The position numbers and the translations under genes are program-made. From JACKHA01 sp041401985 (GTDB lineage Bacteria; Planctomycetota; Phycisphaerae; Phycisphaerales; UBA1924), in assembly GCA_041401985.1 (NCBI GenBank), contig JAWKTE010000004.1, positions 1 through 64,000 on the forward strand: a DNA stretch of 64,000 nt, in the 5' to 3' direction. Under the pieces are notes generated by a model that did no database searches, was not told where the DNA came from, and saw only the letters and a list, made by a program, of their open reading frames with translations. Below, in pieces: positions 52,893 to 61,070 of this stretch (its first letter is position 1; the number at the start of each line of letters is the position of its first letter).

Positions 52893-53132
52893 TCAACCTT
52901 TCACAGCATCCAGCGAGGCGCCGAAGTTGATGTGGTAGGGCTGGCCGTCGATGACCAAGGCCGGAACGGACTTTACGCCCGCCCGTTCCGCCTCGACAAT
53001 TCGGTGCTTGGCCTCGCCGAGGTGCACGACCTCAACATCGAAGCGGGAGCGATCGAGCCCCTCCGCGACCGTTCGCTCGGCGGCGACGCAGACGGGGCAT
53101 CCGGCGTGATAGAACGTGGCCTTCGTGCTCAT
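52893..53132 (-). CDS. Glutaredoxin/thioredoxin-like redoxin
   Basis: A 79-residue thioredoxin-fold protein. The active site CPVC is at residues 11-14, after the strand KATFYHAG, and the cis-Pro strand SVPALVIDGQPYHIN follows. Two adjacent ATG codons exist; the second (53132) has the better spacing to AAGGAG. There is no signal peptide, so it works in the cytosol. It is the last gene of the cargo block and may reduce disulfides or nitrosothiols under NO stress. Confidence 0.8.
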   Translation of the reverse strand: MSTKATFYHAGCPVCVAAERTVAEGLDRSRFDVEVVHLGEAKHRIVEAERAGVKSVPALVIDGQPYHINFGASLDAVKG

Positions 53133-53228
53133 CATGGAACTCCTTGGGTTGCGGACGCATCGCGTCCGGGGTGTGAACGACACAGTGTGACCGCCGCAGA
53201 GCCGCCGCACGGACGGCATCGGCGTCTT

Positions 53229-53921
53229 TCAATAATCGTGGGGATCAAGATACGGCTGGCTCCAGAGGATGGTGGTCATCAGCACGGCCTTGCGCCACGC
53301 CTCGTACATGCCGTCGATGTCCTGCTGGCTGTGGCCGCCCTTGGCCAAGAACGGCTTCAAGGTGGTCGTGATCGGGTAGTGCAGCGCCACGAGGTAGCGG
53401 AAGTGGATGTGCTCCGCCGCGTCGACGCCGTCGGTCCTGTTCTTGCCGAGCCGGTGGTGCCTCAGGCCGTACTCGAGCTGACGGTTCAGCCAGGCCTGAT
53501 CGAAGTTCGCATCGGCCGTGTCAAGCACCCACTGGCCGAAGCGCACACGAACCCGCTCGAGGTACTTCCCGTTGGGCTCGCCCGTCTTGGGGTGCGAGAA
53601 GTATCGCAGCAGGTGATCGTTCGACCCGACGAACCCGTACCAGACATCCAGCAACTCGCCGACATTCGGCTCGAGCACGCCGCGCGACATGCGGAGGTAC
53701 CGCACGTCGTCGTCGGTGAAGAGCACCGACTTCTTGAGCAAAGAGAAGTCCTCCTCGGTCATCGCGCAGAAGCCCCGGAGGCGCACCGGCTCAACGGCAC
53801 TCTGCGGACGATGCGCCCCGCGGGTGTAGGATGCAGAGTCGCCGGGCTTTTCGGTTGACGCGCAGCCCGTCAGCATGGCAACAGCGATGGTGAACGCGAG
53901 CGTGATGGTGGGACGAATCAT
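53229..53921 (-). CDS. Lipoprotein-anchored protoglobin
   Basis: A 230-residue protein starting at ATG 53921 with AAGGAG about nine bases upstream. Residues 1-20 are a lipoprotein signal with lipobox LTGC (Cys20). Residues 45-225 have the protoglobin pattern: MTEEDFSLLKKSVLFTDDDV, then LEYGLRHHRLGKNRTDGVDA with the presumed proximal His, then FRYLVALHYPITTTLKPFL. Protoglobins bind heme, O2 and NO. A lipid-anchored, exported form is unusual because most are cytosolic. It lies 17 bases after the MarR-like gene. Confidence 0.85.
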   Translation of the reverse strand: MIRPTITLAFTIAVAMLTGCASTEKPGDSASYTRGAHRPQSAVEPVRLRGFCAMTEEDFSLLKKSVLFTDDDVRYLRMSRGVLEPNVGELLDVWYGFVGSNDHLLRYFSHPKTGEPNGKYLERVRVRFGQWVLDTADANFDQAWLNRQLEYGLRHHRLGKNRTDGVDAAEHIHFRYLVALHYPITTTLKPFLAKGGHSQQDIDGMYEAWRKAVLMTTILWSQPYLDPHDY

Positions 53922-53938
53922 CGTGACGAATCTCCTTT

Positions 53939-54646
53939 TCAATGTTGGTGTCCGCGGTGCGATTGGCGGCTTGCCCGCTGGGCACTCGCCGCGGGCTGGC
54001 CACCAACGAATACCTCCCAGAGTCGTTCGGCCTGCTCAGGTTCGATCGTCTCGTGCTCATCGCAGTCCAGACGCAGGTCGACGTCGCGCAACGGTGCATC
54101 GATGTACGCGCAGTGGTGTGGGGTGGCAGATCCGGGATGGGCGTGTGGCCGGAAGTACGTGCATGTTGAGCACATGCGCGCCGTCGGTATGCGACCGGCT
54201 TGCTGGAGGGACCGGATCATCTTCATCAGCCCCCGAACGAACACTCCCTGCTCGTGCTCATCCAAGTCGCCGATTGCGCGGAGCAGCACATCGGACCACG
54301 ATGCCAAGGCCCGCGTCTTGCGACGCCCGGCAGCGGTCAGTCGAACCTGCACCACCCGGCCATCATCCTCCGATCGATCGCGGACGATCAGGCCCTTGCG
54401 TTCCAACGCCGAGATGGCGTCGCTCACCGTGGGCTGGGTGACCGCCAGCGCGCGGGCGATCTCTCCGACCGAGAGCCTTCCGCCCGGCGAGGCATCGACG
54501 GTCACCATCACCTGCGCCTGAGTCGGCGTGAGCCCGTGCTCGCCCGCCTCGCGCCACGCCTCATGGCGGATCACCAGCCCGATCTTGGCGAGGCCGGCGG
54601 CGAGTTTGACGCGGCTGTCGTTCGGTATTGAGCCTTCTCTTGCCAT
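53939..54646 (-). CDS. MarR-family regulator with Cys-rich C-terminal extension
   Basis: A 235-residue protein starting at ATG 54646 (AGGAG upstream). Residues about 30-130 are the MarR winged helix (LTPTQAQVMVTVDASPGG, SVGEIARALAVTQPTVSDAI, then LERKGLIVRDRSEDDGR). After residue 150 a tail has CSTC, HHC and a further C followed by DEHE, a four-Cys plus His layout that could bind a metal or Fe-S cluster. It sits between the cupin and protoglobin genes, so it may sense redox state or NO and control them. A 13-bp palindrome covers its own start codon. Confidence 0.82.
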   Translation of the reverse strand: MAREGSIPNDSRVKLAAGLAKIGLVIRHEAWREAGEHGLTPTQAQVMVTVDASPGGRLSVGEIARALAVTQPTVSDAISALERKGLIVRDRSEDDGRVVQVRLTAAGRRKTRALASWSDVLLRAIGDLDEHEQGVFVRGLMKMIRSLQQAGRIPTARMCSTCTYFRPHAHPGSATPHHCAYIDAPLRDVDLRLDCDEHETIEPEQAERLWEVFVGGQPAASAQRASRQSHRGHQH

Positions 54647-54657
54647 AGGACTCCTAT
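54645..54657. promoter_or_regulatory. Palindrome over the MarR gene start
   Basis: ATAGGA-C-TCCTAT is a perfect inverted repeat that overlaps both the ribosome site and the ATG of the MarR-like gene. Binding of a protein here, or pairing in the mRNA, would block translation or transcription. Confidence 0.5.
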
Positions 54658-54785
54658 AGAATAGCGTCCATCCAAAGGCTGTCAAGAGCAGAACGACGGC
54701 CACCAACAAGAACTTGGTCTCGGGCAATGTCCAGACCGGCGGCCCGCGCCGCCAGTCACGGCGCGTTCCCTCGGGCGCACCCTGT

Positions 54786-55169
54786 CTATGCACGCTGACC
54801 GGCGATGTGGACGAGAATCACCGAGGCCGACTCGGCCCGAACCGCATGCACCTGCCTCGGGGCCAGCCGCGTCAAGCCGTGCACCGCGACATCAAAAAGA
54901 TCGTCTCCCGCGCTGACCTGAACACGGCCCCGCAGGCACTGGATCGTCACCACGGCATCCGCCGCATGGGCCGGCAGTTCGCCCCCGGTACGGAACGCGA
55001 ACATCGCCACGGTCACGGGCCCGTACCGGTACAGCGTTCGCGAGGCACGCCCGCTCGCGGCGGTATCGGCGAGTTCGAGCAACTCCCCCGCGACTTGATC
55101 GAGATGGATCAGTCCGGCCGATCCTTCGAATCGCTCCTGCGGCTTCTGTCCTTGGTGCTCGTCCCTCAT
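54786..55169 (-). CDS. Cupin-domain protein
   Basis: A 127-residue single-domain cupin starting at ATG 55169 in ATGA overlap with the upstream NsrR-like gene. The beta strands include GPVTVAMFAFRTGGELPAHA (cupin box 1, with one His) and LRGRVQVSAGDDLFDV, then LTRLAPRQVHAV (box 2 His) and ILVHIAGQ. AAGGAGA lies upstream. Small cupins next to NO-responsive regulators are common; their substrate is not known. Confidence 0.8.
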   Translation of the reverse strand: MRDEHQGQKPQERFEGSAGLIHLDQVAGELLELADTAASGRASRTLYRYGPVTVAMFAFRTGGELPAHAADAVVTIQCLRGRVQVSAGDDLFDVAVHGLTRLAPRQVHAVRAESASVILVHIAGQRA

Positions 55170-55621
55170 GCCGTCTCCTTCCGACCCGAACCCAGTGTGA
55201 GGATGACGCGGGTCAACTTCGCTTGGCGTCGATGGACCAAGTCGTGGAGCGTGACTCGGTCCAATGACGCCATGAATGCCGCCCTCGCGTCTCGCAGAAC
55301 GCCCGTGAGCAGACAGGGGCCGTCGAGCGGGCACGCACCGTCCGTTCGGAAGCACTCGACAATGTTCAGGTCCGGCTCGATGGCACGAACAACATCGCCC
55401 ACCCGCACGCGACGCGGATCGGCCGCCATCTCGACCCCGCCGGATCGTCCCGGCGTGGTCGCCACCCAGCCGAGGGCCTGCAACTGCTGCACGGCCTTGG
55501 TCAGGTGATTCGCCGAAACGCCGAAGCCGGCGGCCATCTCCGCCACGGTGTGACGGTCCCGGCTGACCGCCAGAAACATCAGCACGCGCAGGGCGTAATC
55601 GGTCCGATCGGTCAGACGCAT
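55166..55621 (-). CDS. Rrf2-family regulator, NsrR-like (NO sensor)
   Basis: A 151-residue regulator starting at ATG 55621. The winged helix MRLTDRTDYALRVLMFLA and VAEMAAGFGVSANHLTKAVQ is followed by NIVECFRTDGACPLDGPC, where three Cys residues (spaced C-x7-C-x5-C) bind a [2Fe-2S] or [4Fe-4S] cluster in NsrR and IscR. NsrR derepresses NO-detoxification genes when NO destroys the cluster. Divergence from a globin gene over a palindromic operator supports NsrR over IscR. Confidence 0.85.
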   Translation of the reverse strand: MRLTDRTDYALRVLMFLAVSRDRHTVAEMAAGFGVSANHLTKAVQQLQALGWVATTPGRSGGVEMAADPRRVRVGDVVRAIEPDLNIVECFRTDGACPLDGPCLLTGVLRDARAAFMASLDRVTLHDLVHRRQAKLTRVILTLGSGRKETA

Positions 55622-55643
55622 GCTTGTCGGCTCGCGCTCATGT

Positions 55644-55663
55644 GTATATGGTATTCCATATAC
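55644..55663. promoter_or_regulatory. Operator between nsrR-like and globin genes
   Basis: GTATATGG-TATT-CCATATAC is a perfect 8-bp inverted repeat in the 58-base gap between the divergent genes. It is A+T-rich in a G+C-rich region and has the layout of an Rrf2 operator. It could repress both directions. Confidence 0.7.
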
Positions 55664-55679
55664 CAGATTGGAGCAAGCC

Positions 55680-56102
55680 ATGCCCGACGCCAACCTGCCC
55701 CTCACCAGCCCCGCCCCGGGCGAAGCGCCGCTCGACCGCGAACAGGAGATCGCCCGGCTCGTCGATCGCTTCTACGCGGTCGCCCGCCTCGATCCTGTGC
55801 TCGGGCCGGTCTTCGAGCAGCATGTCGCCGACTGGACCAGGCACCTGCGCACGATGAACGACTTCTGGTCGTCGGCGATCTACCGCACCGGCCGGTACTC
55901 GGGCCGCCCGCTCGAGTCACACCGGAAGATCTCGGACATTCGCGCGGAGCACTTCCCGAGATGGCTGCGACTCTGGAAACAGACCGTGGATGAAGTCGTC
56001 GAGTCGGACGCGCGACATCCGCTCAGGGAGTTCGCCGCCCGGATGGCGGACACCATGTCGCTGCGAATGGGATTCGGCCCTGTCGCCGAGAGGGAAGAAT
56101 GA
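55680..56102 (+). CDS. Group III truncated hemoglobin
   Basis: A 140-residue globin starting at ATG 55680 with TTGGAG upstream. LVDRFYAVARLDPVLGPVF (residues 21-39), then WTRHLRTMNDFWSSAIYRTG, and a C-terminal HFPRWLRLWKQTVDEVV that carries the proximal helix are typical of group III truncated hemoglobins. They bind heme and act in NO or O2 chemistry. The gene is divergent from the NsrR-like gene, and the stop overlaps the next start (ATGA). Confidence 0.87.
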   Translation: MPDANLPLTSPAPGEAPLDREQEIARLVDRFYAVARLDPVLGPVFEQHVADWTRHLRTMNDFWSSAIYRTGRYSGRPLESHRKISDIRAEHFPRWLRLWKQTVDEVVESDARHPLREFAARMADTMSLRMGFGPVAEREE

Positions 56103-56533
56103 AAGAGAGTGCGCGACGAGCATTGCACCTCGCAGTTGCGTCGTACGCGGGCATGCTCTTCGGCGTGTCATTCATCGCCACCCCTGCCAAGTTCCTCGCG
56201 ACCGAAGTGAGCAGGGCCGATCTGCTGCGGGTTGGACGCGCGACGTTCGGCACATTCGCGTGGGTCGAGGCGACCGGTTGTATCCTGCTGGCTGTGCTCG
56301 CATGGCGTGCATCCCGAGCACGGGCCATGACCGCGGCGGTTGTGATGATCGTCGCCTCGCAATACCTGCTCCTGCGCCCGGTTCTCGACGCGAGAGTCTC
56401 GGCTATCGTGGCTGGGCAGCCCGCGACGCCGAGCGCACTCCACCACGTCTACGGCGTTCTGGAACTCGCCAAACTCGGAGTCCTGTCCATGGCCGGCTGG
56501 AAGACTCGTTCGGTCACCCCACCCGCCGCATGA
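56099..56533 (+). CDS. Four-helix membrane protein, DUF4149-like
   Basis: A 144-residue membrane protein overlapping the globin gene by four bases. It has four hydrophobic stretches: about 8-30 (SYAGMLFGVSFIATP), 48-68 (FAWVEATGCILLAVLAW), 75-95 (TAAVVMIVASQYLLLRP) and 115-135. It resembles small DUF4149/NnrS-associated membrane proteins that accompany NO-responsive genes; the exact function is unknown. Its end overlaps the integrase gene by 20 bases in the convergent direction. Confidence 0.7.
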   Translation: MKESARRALHLAVASYAGMLFGVSFIATPAKFLATEVSRADLLRVGRATFGTFAWVEATGCILLAVLAWRASRARAMTAAVVMIVASQYLLLRPVLDARVSAIVAGQPATPSALHHVYGVLELAKLGVLSMAGWKTRSVTPPAA

Positions 56534-57842
56534 TTTCAGCCACCTTCGACTGATCGCGCTCGGCGTAGACCGCGTCCGTCACCCGGGCGCTGGCGTGCCC
56601 GAGGACCAGGGCCGACGCCTCGAGGCCGTGCGCCCGCCGATAGAGCGTCGCGGCCGTGTGGCGAAGCTGGTACGGGAACCACCGGTGCTCTTTCCGCCAG
56701 GCGTCCAGGGCCGCCTTGAGGCCCGTCGAAGCGAGGCGCATCCGCCACGCCTCCCGGGTCTCATCGTCGCGCTTGGCCAGCGGCGGGGGCGGCGGGAAGG
56801 CCACGTCGCAGGCGTACTGCACCGCCCGGTAGAACGACCGCGCGTCGTAGCGCTCGCCGGCCGTCTTCTTCGGTTCGGCCTTGCGGTTGGTCCCGGCCCG
56901 GTTCCCGCACGAGAGCGGCGTCTTCCTCGCCGCGGCCCGGGCCGCCCGGCGCTCCGCGTCTGCCTCAGCCGGGCTGAAGAGGTACGCCGTCGCGGGCCGG
57001 TCGAGGAGCGGCTCGAGCACGGCCTGGGCCTTCGGGCCGAGGAACAGCACCCGGTCGTGCCCCATGTACTGCGTCTTGTGCCGCTCGGGGCGGACCACCC
57101 AGACGCCGTCCGGCCCGTCGGTCTCGATGTCGCACGGCCGGAGGCTCAGCACCTCGTCGGGGCGAGCGCCCGTCAGAAGCTGGATCCGCACCGCCGCCGC
57201 GACCGGGCTCGCCATGAACGGCAGCGTCTGCTCGACGACCTCGACCGGCACCGGCTTGACCACGCGTCCAACCCGCGCCTCGCAGCGCCCGGGCTTGAGC
57301 GGGTCGACGGCCAGCAACTCCACGCGCACGCTTGCTGAGACGAGCTCCTGCGCGGCGGCCCACTTGAAGATCCGGCACAGCCGGCGCACCTGCGCGTTGG
57401 TGTAGGTGACGCCCCAGCCGCGCCGGCCGTTCTCCGGGTCCTCCCGGATCATGTCGTCGCGCAGTCGCTGCAGCCGCCGCGGCCCGAACGCCGCCGCGGG
57501 CGTCGAGCCGTACGCGCGCCGCAGCAGGCGGATCAGCGCCTTGCAGTGGCCGCGCTCGTTCTCGTTGAGGTACTCGGCGCGGGCACGCCAGAAGCGGGCG
57601 CACAGGTCGGTGATGGTGATGCCGTCGCCGCCGTCGGCCCCGGGCTTCTCGAAGTCTGGATCGATGAGCCGTCGCCCGTTAGCCTCCCACTCGGCGATGA
57701 CGCGGTGGTACAGCTCGCGGCTCTCGGGCGAGCCGGGCTCGCCCAGCCAGTAGTCGCGACGCTTCTTGGTGACGGCGTCGGTCAGGGTGACGATGGCCTG
57801 GTTGCGGTCGTGACGCTTGCGGTATCCCGGGGTCTTTGGCAT
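56514..57842 (-). CDS. int: Tyrosine integrase of the element
   Basis: A 442-residue tyrosine recombinase. The start at 57842 (MPKTPGYRKRHD) is the first ATG after the tRNA; longer frames would run into the tRNA. The N-terminal 110 residues are an arm-binding-type domain and residues about 115-200 a core-binding helix bundle. Catalytic residues are in LTGARPDEVLSLR (Arg), RHKTQYMGHDR (Lys), YQLRHTAATLYRR (His-x-x-Arg context) and LGHASARVTDAVYAERD (His and Tyr). It is adjacent to attR and should integrate at tRNA-Asp. Confidence 0.92.
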   Translation of the reverse strand: MPKTPGYRKRHDRNQAIVTLTDAVTKKRRDYWLGEPGSPESRELYHRVIAEWEANGRRLIDPDFEKPGADGGDGITITDLCARFWRARAEYLNENERGHCKALIRLLRRAYGSTPAAAFGPRRLQRLRDDMIREDPENGRRGWGVTYTNAQVRRLCRIFKWAAAQELVSASVRVELLAVDPLKPGRCEARVGRVVKPVPVEVVEQTLPFMASPVAAAVRIQLLTGARPDEVLSLRPCDIETDGPDGVWVVRPERHKTQYMGHDRVLFLGPKAQAVLEPLLDRPATAYLFSPAEADAERRAARAAARKTPLSCGNRAGTNRKAEPKKTAGERYDARSFYRAVQYACDVAFPPPPPLAKRDDETREAWRMRLASTGLKAALDAWRKEHRWFPYQLRHTAATLYRRAHGLEASALVLGHASARVTDAVYAERDQSKVAEIMRRVG

Positions 57843-57865
57843 TGGGGCAGCCTCTCGAAACTTCG

Positions 57866-57887
57866 AGCGCGGTGCGCGCACCGCGCT
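57866..57887. repeat. 22-bp palindrome near the right end
   Basis: A perfect palindrome with arms AGCGCGGTGCG and the reverse complement, centred at 57876/57877, 24 bases upstream of the integrase start. It matches the 20-bp palindrome at 10078-10097 except for one extra CG step in the middle. Confidence 0.7.
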
Positions 57888-57957
57888 GATTTCGTTTCGA
57901 GCTGCGCCCCCGACCACCGGGGGGTGTCCGTAACCTACGGACTCAGCAAGGTTTATC

Positions 57958-58035
<78 letters not shown>

Positions 58036-58347
58036 GAAACGGAAACCGAGTTGTTGGCCTGACTCCGGCGTGGGCCGGGATCAGGGTGGTTTGGGCTTGG
58101 TCGCGTGTGTCGCAGAACACGCTCGCCCGAACCGATCCGACTTCAAGTCTTGACTGCGAAACCCGACTACGAATCACCGACGCTGAATCTCGACCGCACG
58201 TCTGACGCCGGGCTGCGAGCACCGACTGCGAATCGTCGATCAATGTAGACCCGAGACGGGCCGAGTCAAGCACGGCCGGGCTCTGCAACGCCTCGCGTCG
58301 CCGCTCGTAGCCGTGCGGGATCGGCGCCGTGCGGGATCGGCGAGTGC
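58036..58347. other. 312-base stretch upstream of tRNA-Asp, no gene
   Basis: No supported gene. At 58311-58342 the 16-mer CCGTGCGGGATCGGCG is repeated twice in tandem. Promoter elements for tRNA-Asp should lie within 58040-58100, but no clear -35/-10 pair is visible to me. Confidence 0.4.
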
Positions 58348-58560
58348 CTACCGCCCCTGCGTCGCCAGGTTCACGGGGCTGCCGGCCTCGTGCATGCCCA
58401 GGGCGTTGCCCTCCGGCCCGACCTTCGAGCCGGCCATGTACAGCACCACGCACGCCGCGGCCAGGGCCGCCACCGCGAGGAACAGCAGGCCGGTGTACAC
58501 GTCCGGCGAGGATCCACGCCGGGCCCGTCCGCCGGGCATCTGCATTCCGAACTGGCTCAT
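58348..58560 (-). CDS. Small single-span membrane protein
   Basis: A 70-residue protein with a 22-residue hydrophilic head, one membrane helix (YTGLLFLAVAALAAACVVLYMAG at about 22-44, shown up to the first 20 residues as YTGLLFLAVAALAAACVVLY) and a short tail. It is 86 bases downstream of the coiled-coil gene on the same strand. Function unknown. Confidence 0.6.
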   Translation of the reverse strand: MSQFGMQMPGGRARRGSSPDVYTGLLFLAVAALAAACVVLYMAGSKVGPEGNALGMHEAGSPVNLATQGR

Positions 58561-58646
58561 CGGTCAAACTCCGGGCACGGCCTGTGCAGGCCGACGTGTG
58601 AGGGCGGGGTGGCGGCCGATTGGGGCCGTAGGCTCGTGGCGAGGCG

Positions 58647-59480
58647 TCAGCGGCTGATGACCGCGGTGTCGTTCTGCAGCAGCGGCTGGCCCGCGTTGTT
58701 CATCTGGCGGATCTCGGCGACGCAGGTCTGCAGTTCGACGCGGACGACCTCGGCGTTGGCGACGAACACGCCGGGACGCTGGATGGTCAGGCGGGTGCCG
58801 ACGCGGACGCCGTCGTTGGTGCCGAGCGAGACCTCGACGAGCTGGCGGCCCGTGACGGAGTCGTTGGTGACGCGGTTGACGCGGCCGCTGATGTCACGCC
58901 CGGTGGTTGGAACGAAGGTGCTGCCGCCGCCGCTACCCGAACGAGTCTGGGCGTCGGAGAGCGCCTCCTGCAGGCCGCGGTTGGTCTGGGTCAGCACCTC
59001 GTTCTGGCTCTCGAGGTCGGAGATGCGGTCCTCGAGCTGGATGCGGGCCCGGCGGAAGGCCAGTTCGTTGTCGCGGAGGGTGGTCAGTTCCTGGCGGAAG
59101 GCCGCGATCAGGTTGGTCTGGGTCTCGATGGTCTCGCGGAACTGGGCGATGTTGGCCTCGAGGGCGTCGCGCGAGGTCTGGGCGGCCTGGAGCGACGACT
59201 CCAGCCCGGCCCGCTCCTGCTGCAGGCTGGCGATCTGGGTGTTCAGGCCCTGGATCACGCCCTCGAGTTCGGAGATCTGGACGCGGAGCACGCCCTCGCG
59301 CCCGGCGGACTGGGTCTGCTCGAGGTTGAGCGAGGTCGAGGCCGAGGACGCGCGGGCCTGCGAGGTCTGGTACTCGCTGACCAGACGCCCCGAGTTGGCG
59401 GCGTAGGCGATGGTCAGGGCCGAGAGCAGCACGCTCAGGATGGCGGCAAAGACGATGAACACCTTGCTGAGGATGTGCAC
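58647..59480 (-). CDS. Coiled-coil membrane-anchored protein
   Basis: A 277-residue protein starting at GTG 59480 with AGGAG upstream; an ATG at 59573 lacks a ribosome site. Residues 5-28 form a membrane or signal-anchor helix (FIVFAAILSVLLSALTIAYA). Residues 40-180 are a long coiled coil with Leu/Gln/Glu heptads. The last 90 residues are a small beta-rich domain (GTNDGVRVGTRLTIQRPGVF). It is an envelope-anchored scaffold of unknown role. Confidence 0.75.
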   Translation of the reverse strand: MHILSKVFIVFAAILSVLLSALTIAYAANSGRLVSEYQTSQARASSASTSLNLEQTQSAGREGVLRVQISELEGVIQGLNTQIASLQQERAGLESSLQAAQTSRDALEANIAQFRETIETQTNLIAAFRQELTTLRDNELAFRRARIQLEDRISDLESQNEVLTQTNRGLQEALSDAQTRSGSGGGSTFVPTTGRDISGRVNRVTNDSVTGRQLVEVSLGTNDGVRVGTRLTIQRPGVFVANAEVVRVELQTCVAEIRQMNNAGQPLLQNDTAVISR

Positions 59481-59978
59481 GCGTGGCTCCTGTCGACTCG
59501 GGTGGACGCTCGGGCCCCGAAGCGGGGCATGACCGGCGGCGCGGCGTGGTTGGCAAAGCCCATCGGCGTACACACGCCGACGAGGCGGGACCGACTGGAT
59601 TGGACTCGGACGGCTCGGCCGGCGGATCCCCTACGCCGACGGCATCGCCGCCCGTTGTGAACGGGCCTGAAGTCTAGGCCTCCGCAAGCGGGGCCGGAAG
59701 TCGCTCCCCACCGGCGGGGGCCGATCGGGGCGGGTGTGATACCGGAAAGGACGGGGGTCTGTCAACCACGCCCCGCCGCCGGGCGTCCCGAGCCCGTCGT
59801 CCGGCGCCATGGAAAAGCCGCGGCGGACCTGATGCTCGGCGGGAAGCGGAGGCAAGGAGGCTGTTCGAGACAAACGCCCGCCGGGTTCCCGGCGGGCGTG
59901 GGGTTGGAGACGCTTTCTGGATTCAACGCGGCCCGGCTGGCCACGTCACGGATGCATGGCTCGGATCATCGGCGCGCA
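59481..59978. other. 498-base intergenic stretch with terminator
   Basis: No supported gene. A hairpin with a 10-bp G+C-rich stem and GTTC-type loop lies at 59875-59898; on the minus strand it follows the EF-hand gene and is trailed by TTTGTC, so it is the probable terminator. The part 59481-59600 should hold the promoter of the coiled-coil gene; I see no convincing consensus. Confidence 0.5.
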
Positions 59979-61070
59979 CTACTGGGGCGGGGCGCCGTTC
60001 TGCGGGGCCTGCTGGGCGGGTGCGGACTGGCGGCGCTGGCCGTCGCCCCCACCACCGCCGCCGCCGACGCGGGTGAAGCCGCCGGGAGGGCCGCCGCGGC
60101 CGCCTCCGGCTCGGAAATCGCGCCCGCCGCCCGGGCCGCCGCGCCCCCACTCCTGCATCATGGCCTCGAGCGCGGGATCGACCTGGCGGGTCGCCGCGGC
60201 CTGGACAGCCTCGGCGGCCAGGGCCATGTCGCCCTGGTCGAGCAGCCCGTCGCGGTTGAAGTCGGCGGAAAGATCGCCCTCGCTGATGCGGCGGGCCCAG
60301 TCGGCCAGGTCGTTGGCGTCGGCGACGCCGTCGCCGTTGGCGTCGGCCCGTTGGGCCTGGCGCATCTCGCGGAACTGCTCGCCCATCGTCTCGCGGGCCG
60401 AGCGCATCTCGAGCTGGCTGAGGGCGCCGTCGCCATCGGTGTCGAACCGCTGGGTCATCATGGCCCGCATCTGCTCGCCACGCTCGCGCTGCTGCTGGTT
60501 GACCTGCTCGCGCTCGGCGTCGGTGACGATGCCGTCGCGGTCCAGGTCGTACCGCTGCAGTTCCCACTGCTGGCGCCGGGCCTCGCGCTCGGCCCGATCG
60601 GCGTCGAGTTGGGCGCGTTCCTCGTCGGAGAGCACGCCGTCGCCGTCCTGGTCGTAGCGGCGCATCATTTCCGCCTCGTTCCGCTCGCGGATCATCTGCT
60701 GGAAGCCGGCGCGGCGTTCTTCATCGGACAGCACGCCGTCGCCGTCGGCGTCCCACTGGGCCAGCATCCGCTGCTCGAAGGCGGCCCAGGCGGCGGCCCG
60801 CTCCTCCGGGCTCAGCACGCCGTCGCCGTCGCGGTCGAACTCCGTTGTGTACTGCTGCATGATGTCGCCGAACGGCCCGCCGAACTGGCGGTCCCGCGCG
60901 GGCGGGGCGGCGACCGGCTGGACGACCGGACGCTCGACCTGCGGCACCGGGGCGGGCGTCGGGGCCGGGGTCGGCGGGAGTTCGATCGGCTCGTCCTTGG
61001 GCAGCAGGGCGACGGCCCCCGCCACGAGAACCGCTCCACCCACGCCGGCCGCGATCACGAGTGCCTTCAT
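59979..61070 (-). CDS. Exported protein with about seven EF-hand repeats
   Basis: A 363-residue protein starting at ATG 61070. A signal or anchor helix covers residues 1-24 (MKALVIAAGVGGAVLVAGAV), then a Pro-rich linker to about 60. Seven calcium-loop sequences follow, for example DRDGDGVLSPEE, DADGDGVLSDEE, DQDGDGVLSDEE and DTDGDGALSQLE, the last two being degenerate. The C-terminal 60 residues are Gly-rich. It should bind calcium outside the cytosol; such proteins are common in planctomycetes. Confidence 0.82.
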   Translation of the reverse strand: MKALVIAAGVGGAVLVAGAVALLPKDEPIELPPTPAPTPAPVPQVERPVVQPVAAPPARDRQFGGPFGDIMQQYTTEFDRDGDGVLSPEERAAAWAAFEQRMLAQWDADGDGVLSDEERRAGFQQMIRERNEAEMMRRYDQDGDGVLSDEERAQLDADRAEREARRQQWELQRYDLDRDGIVTDAEREQVNQQQRERGEQMRAMMTQRFDTDGDGALSQLEMRSARETMGEQFREMRQAQRADANGDGVADANDLADWARRISEGDLSADFNRDGLLDQGDMALAAEAVQAAATRQVDPALEAMMQEWGRGGPGGGRDFRAGGGRGGPPGGFTRVGGGGGGGDGQRRQSAPAQQAPQNGAPPQ

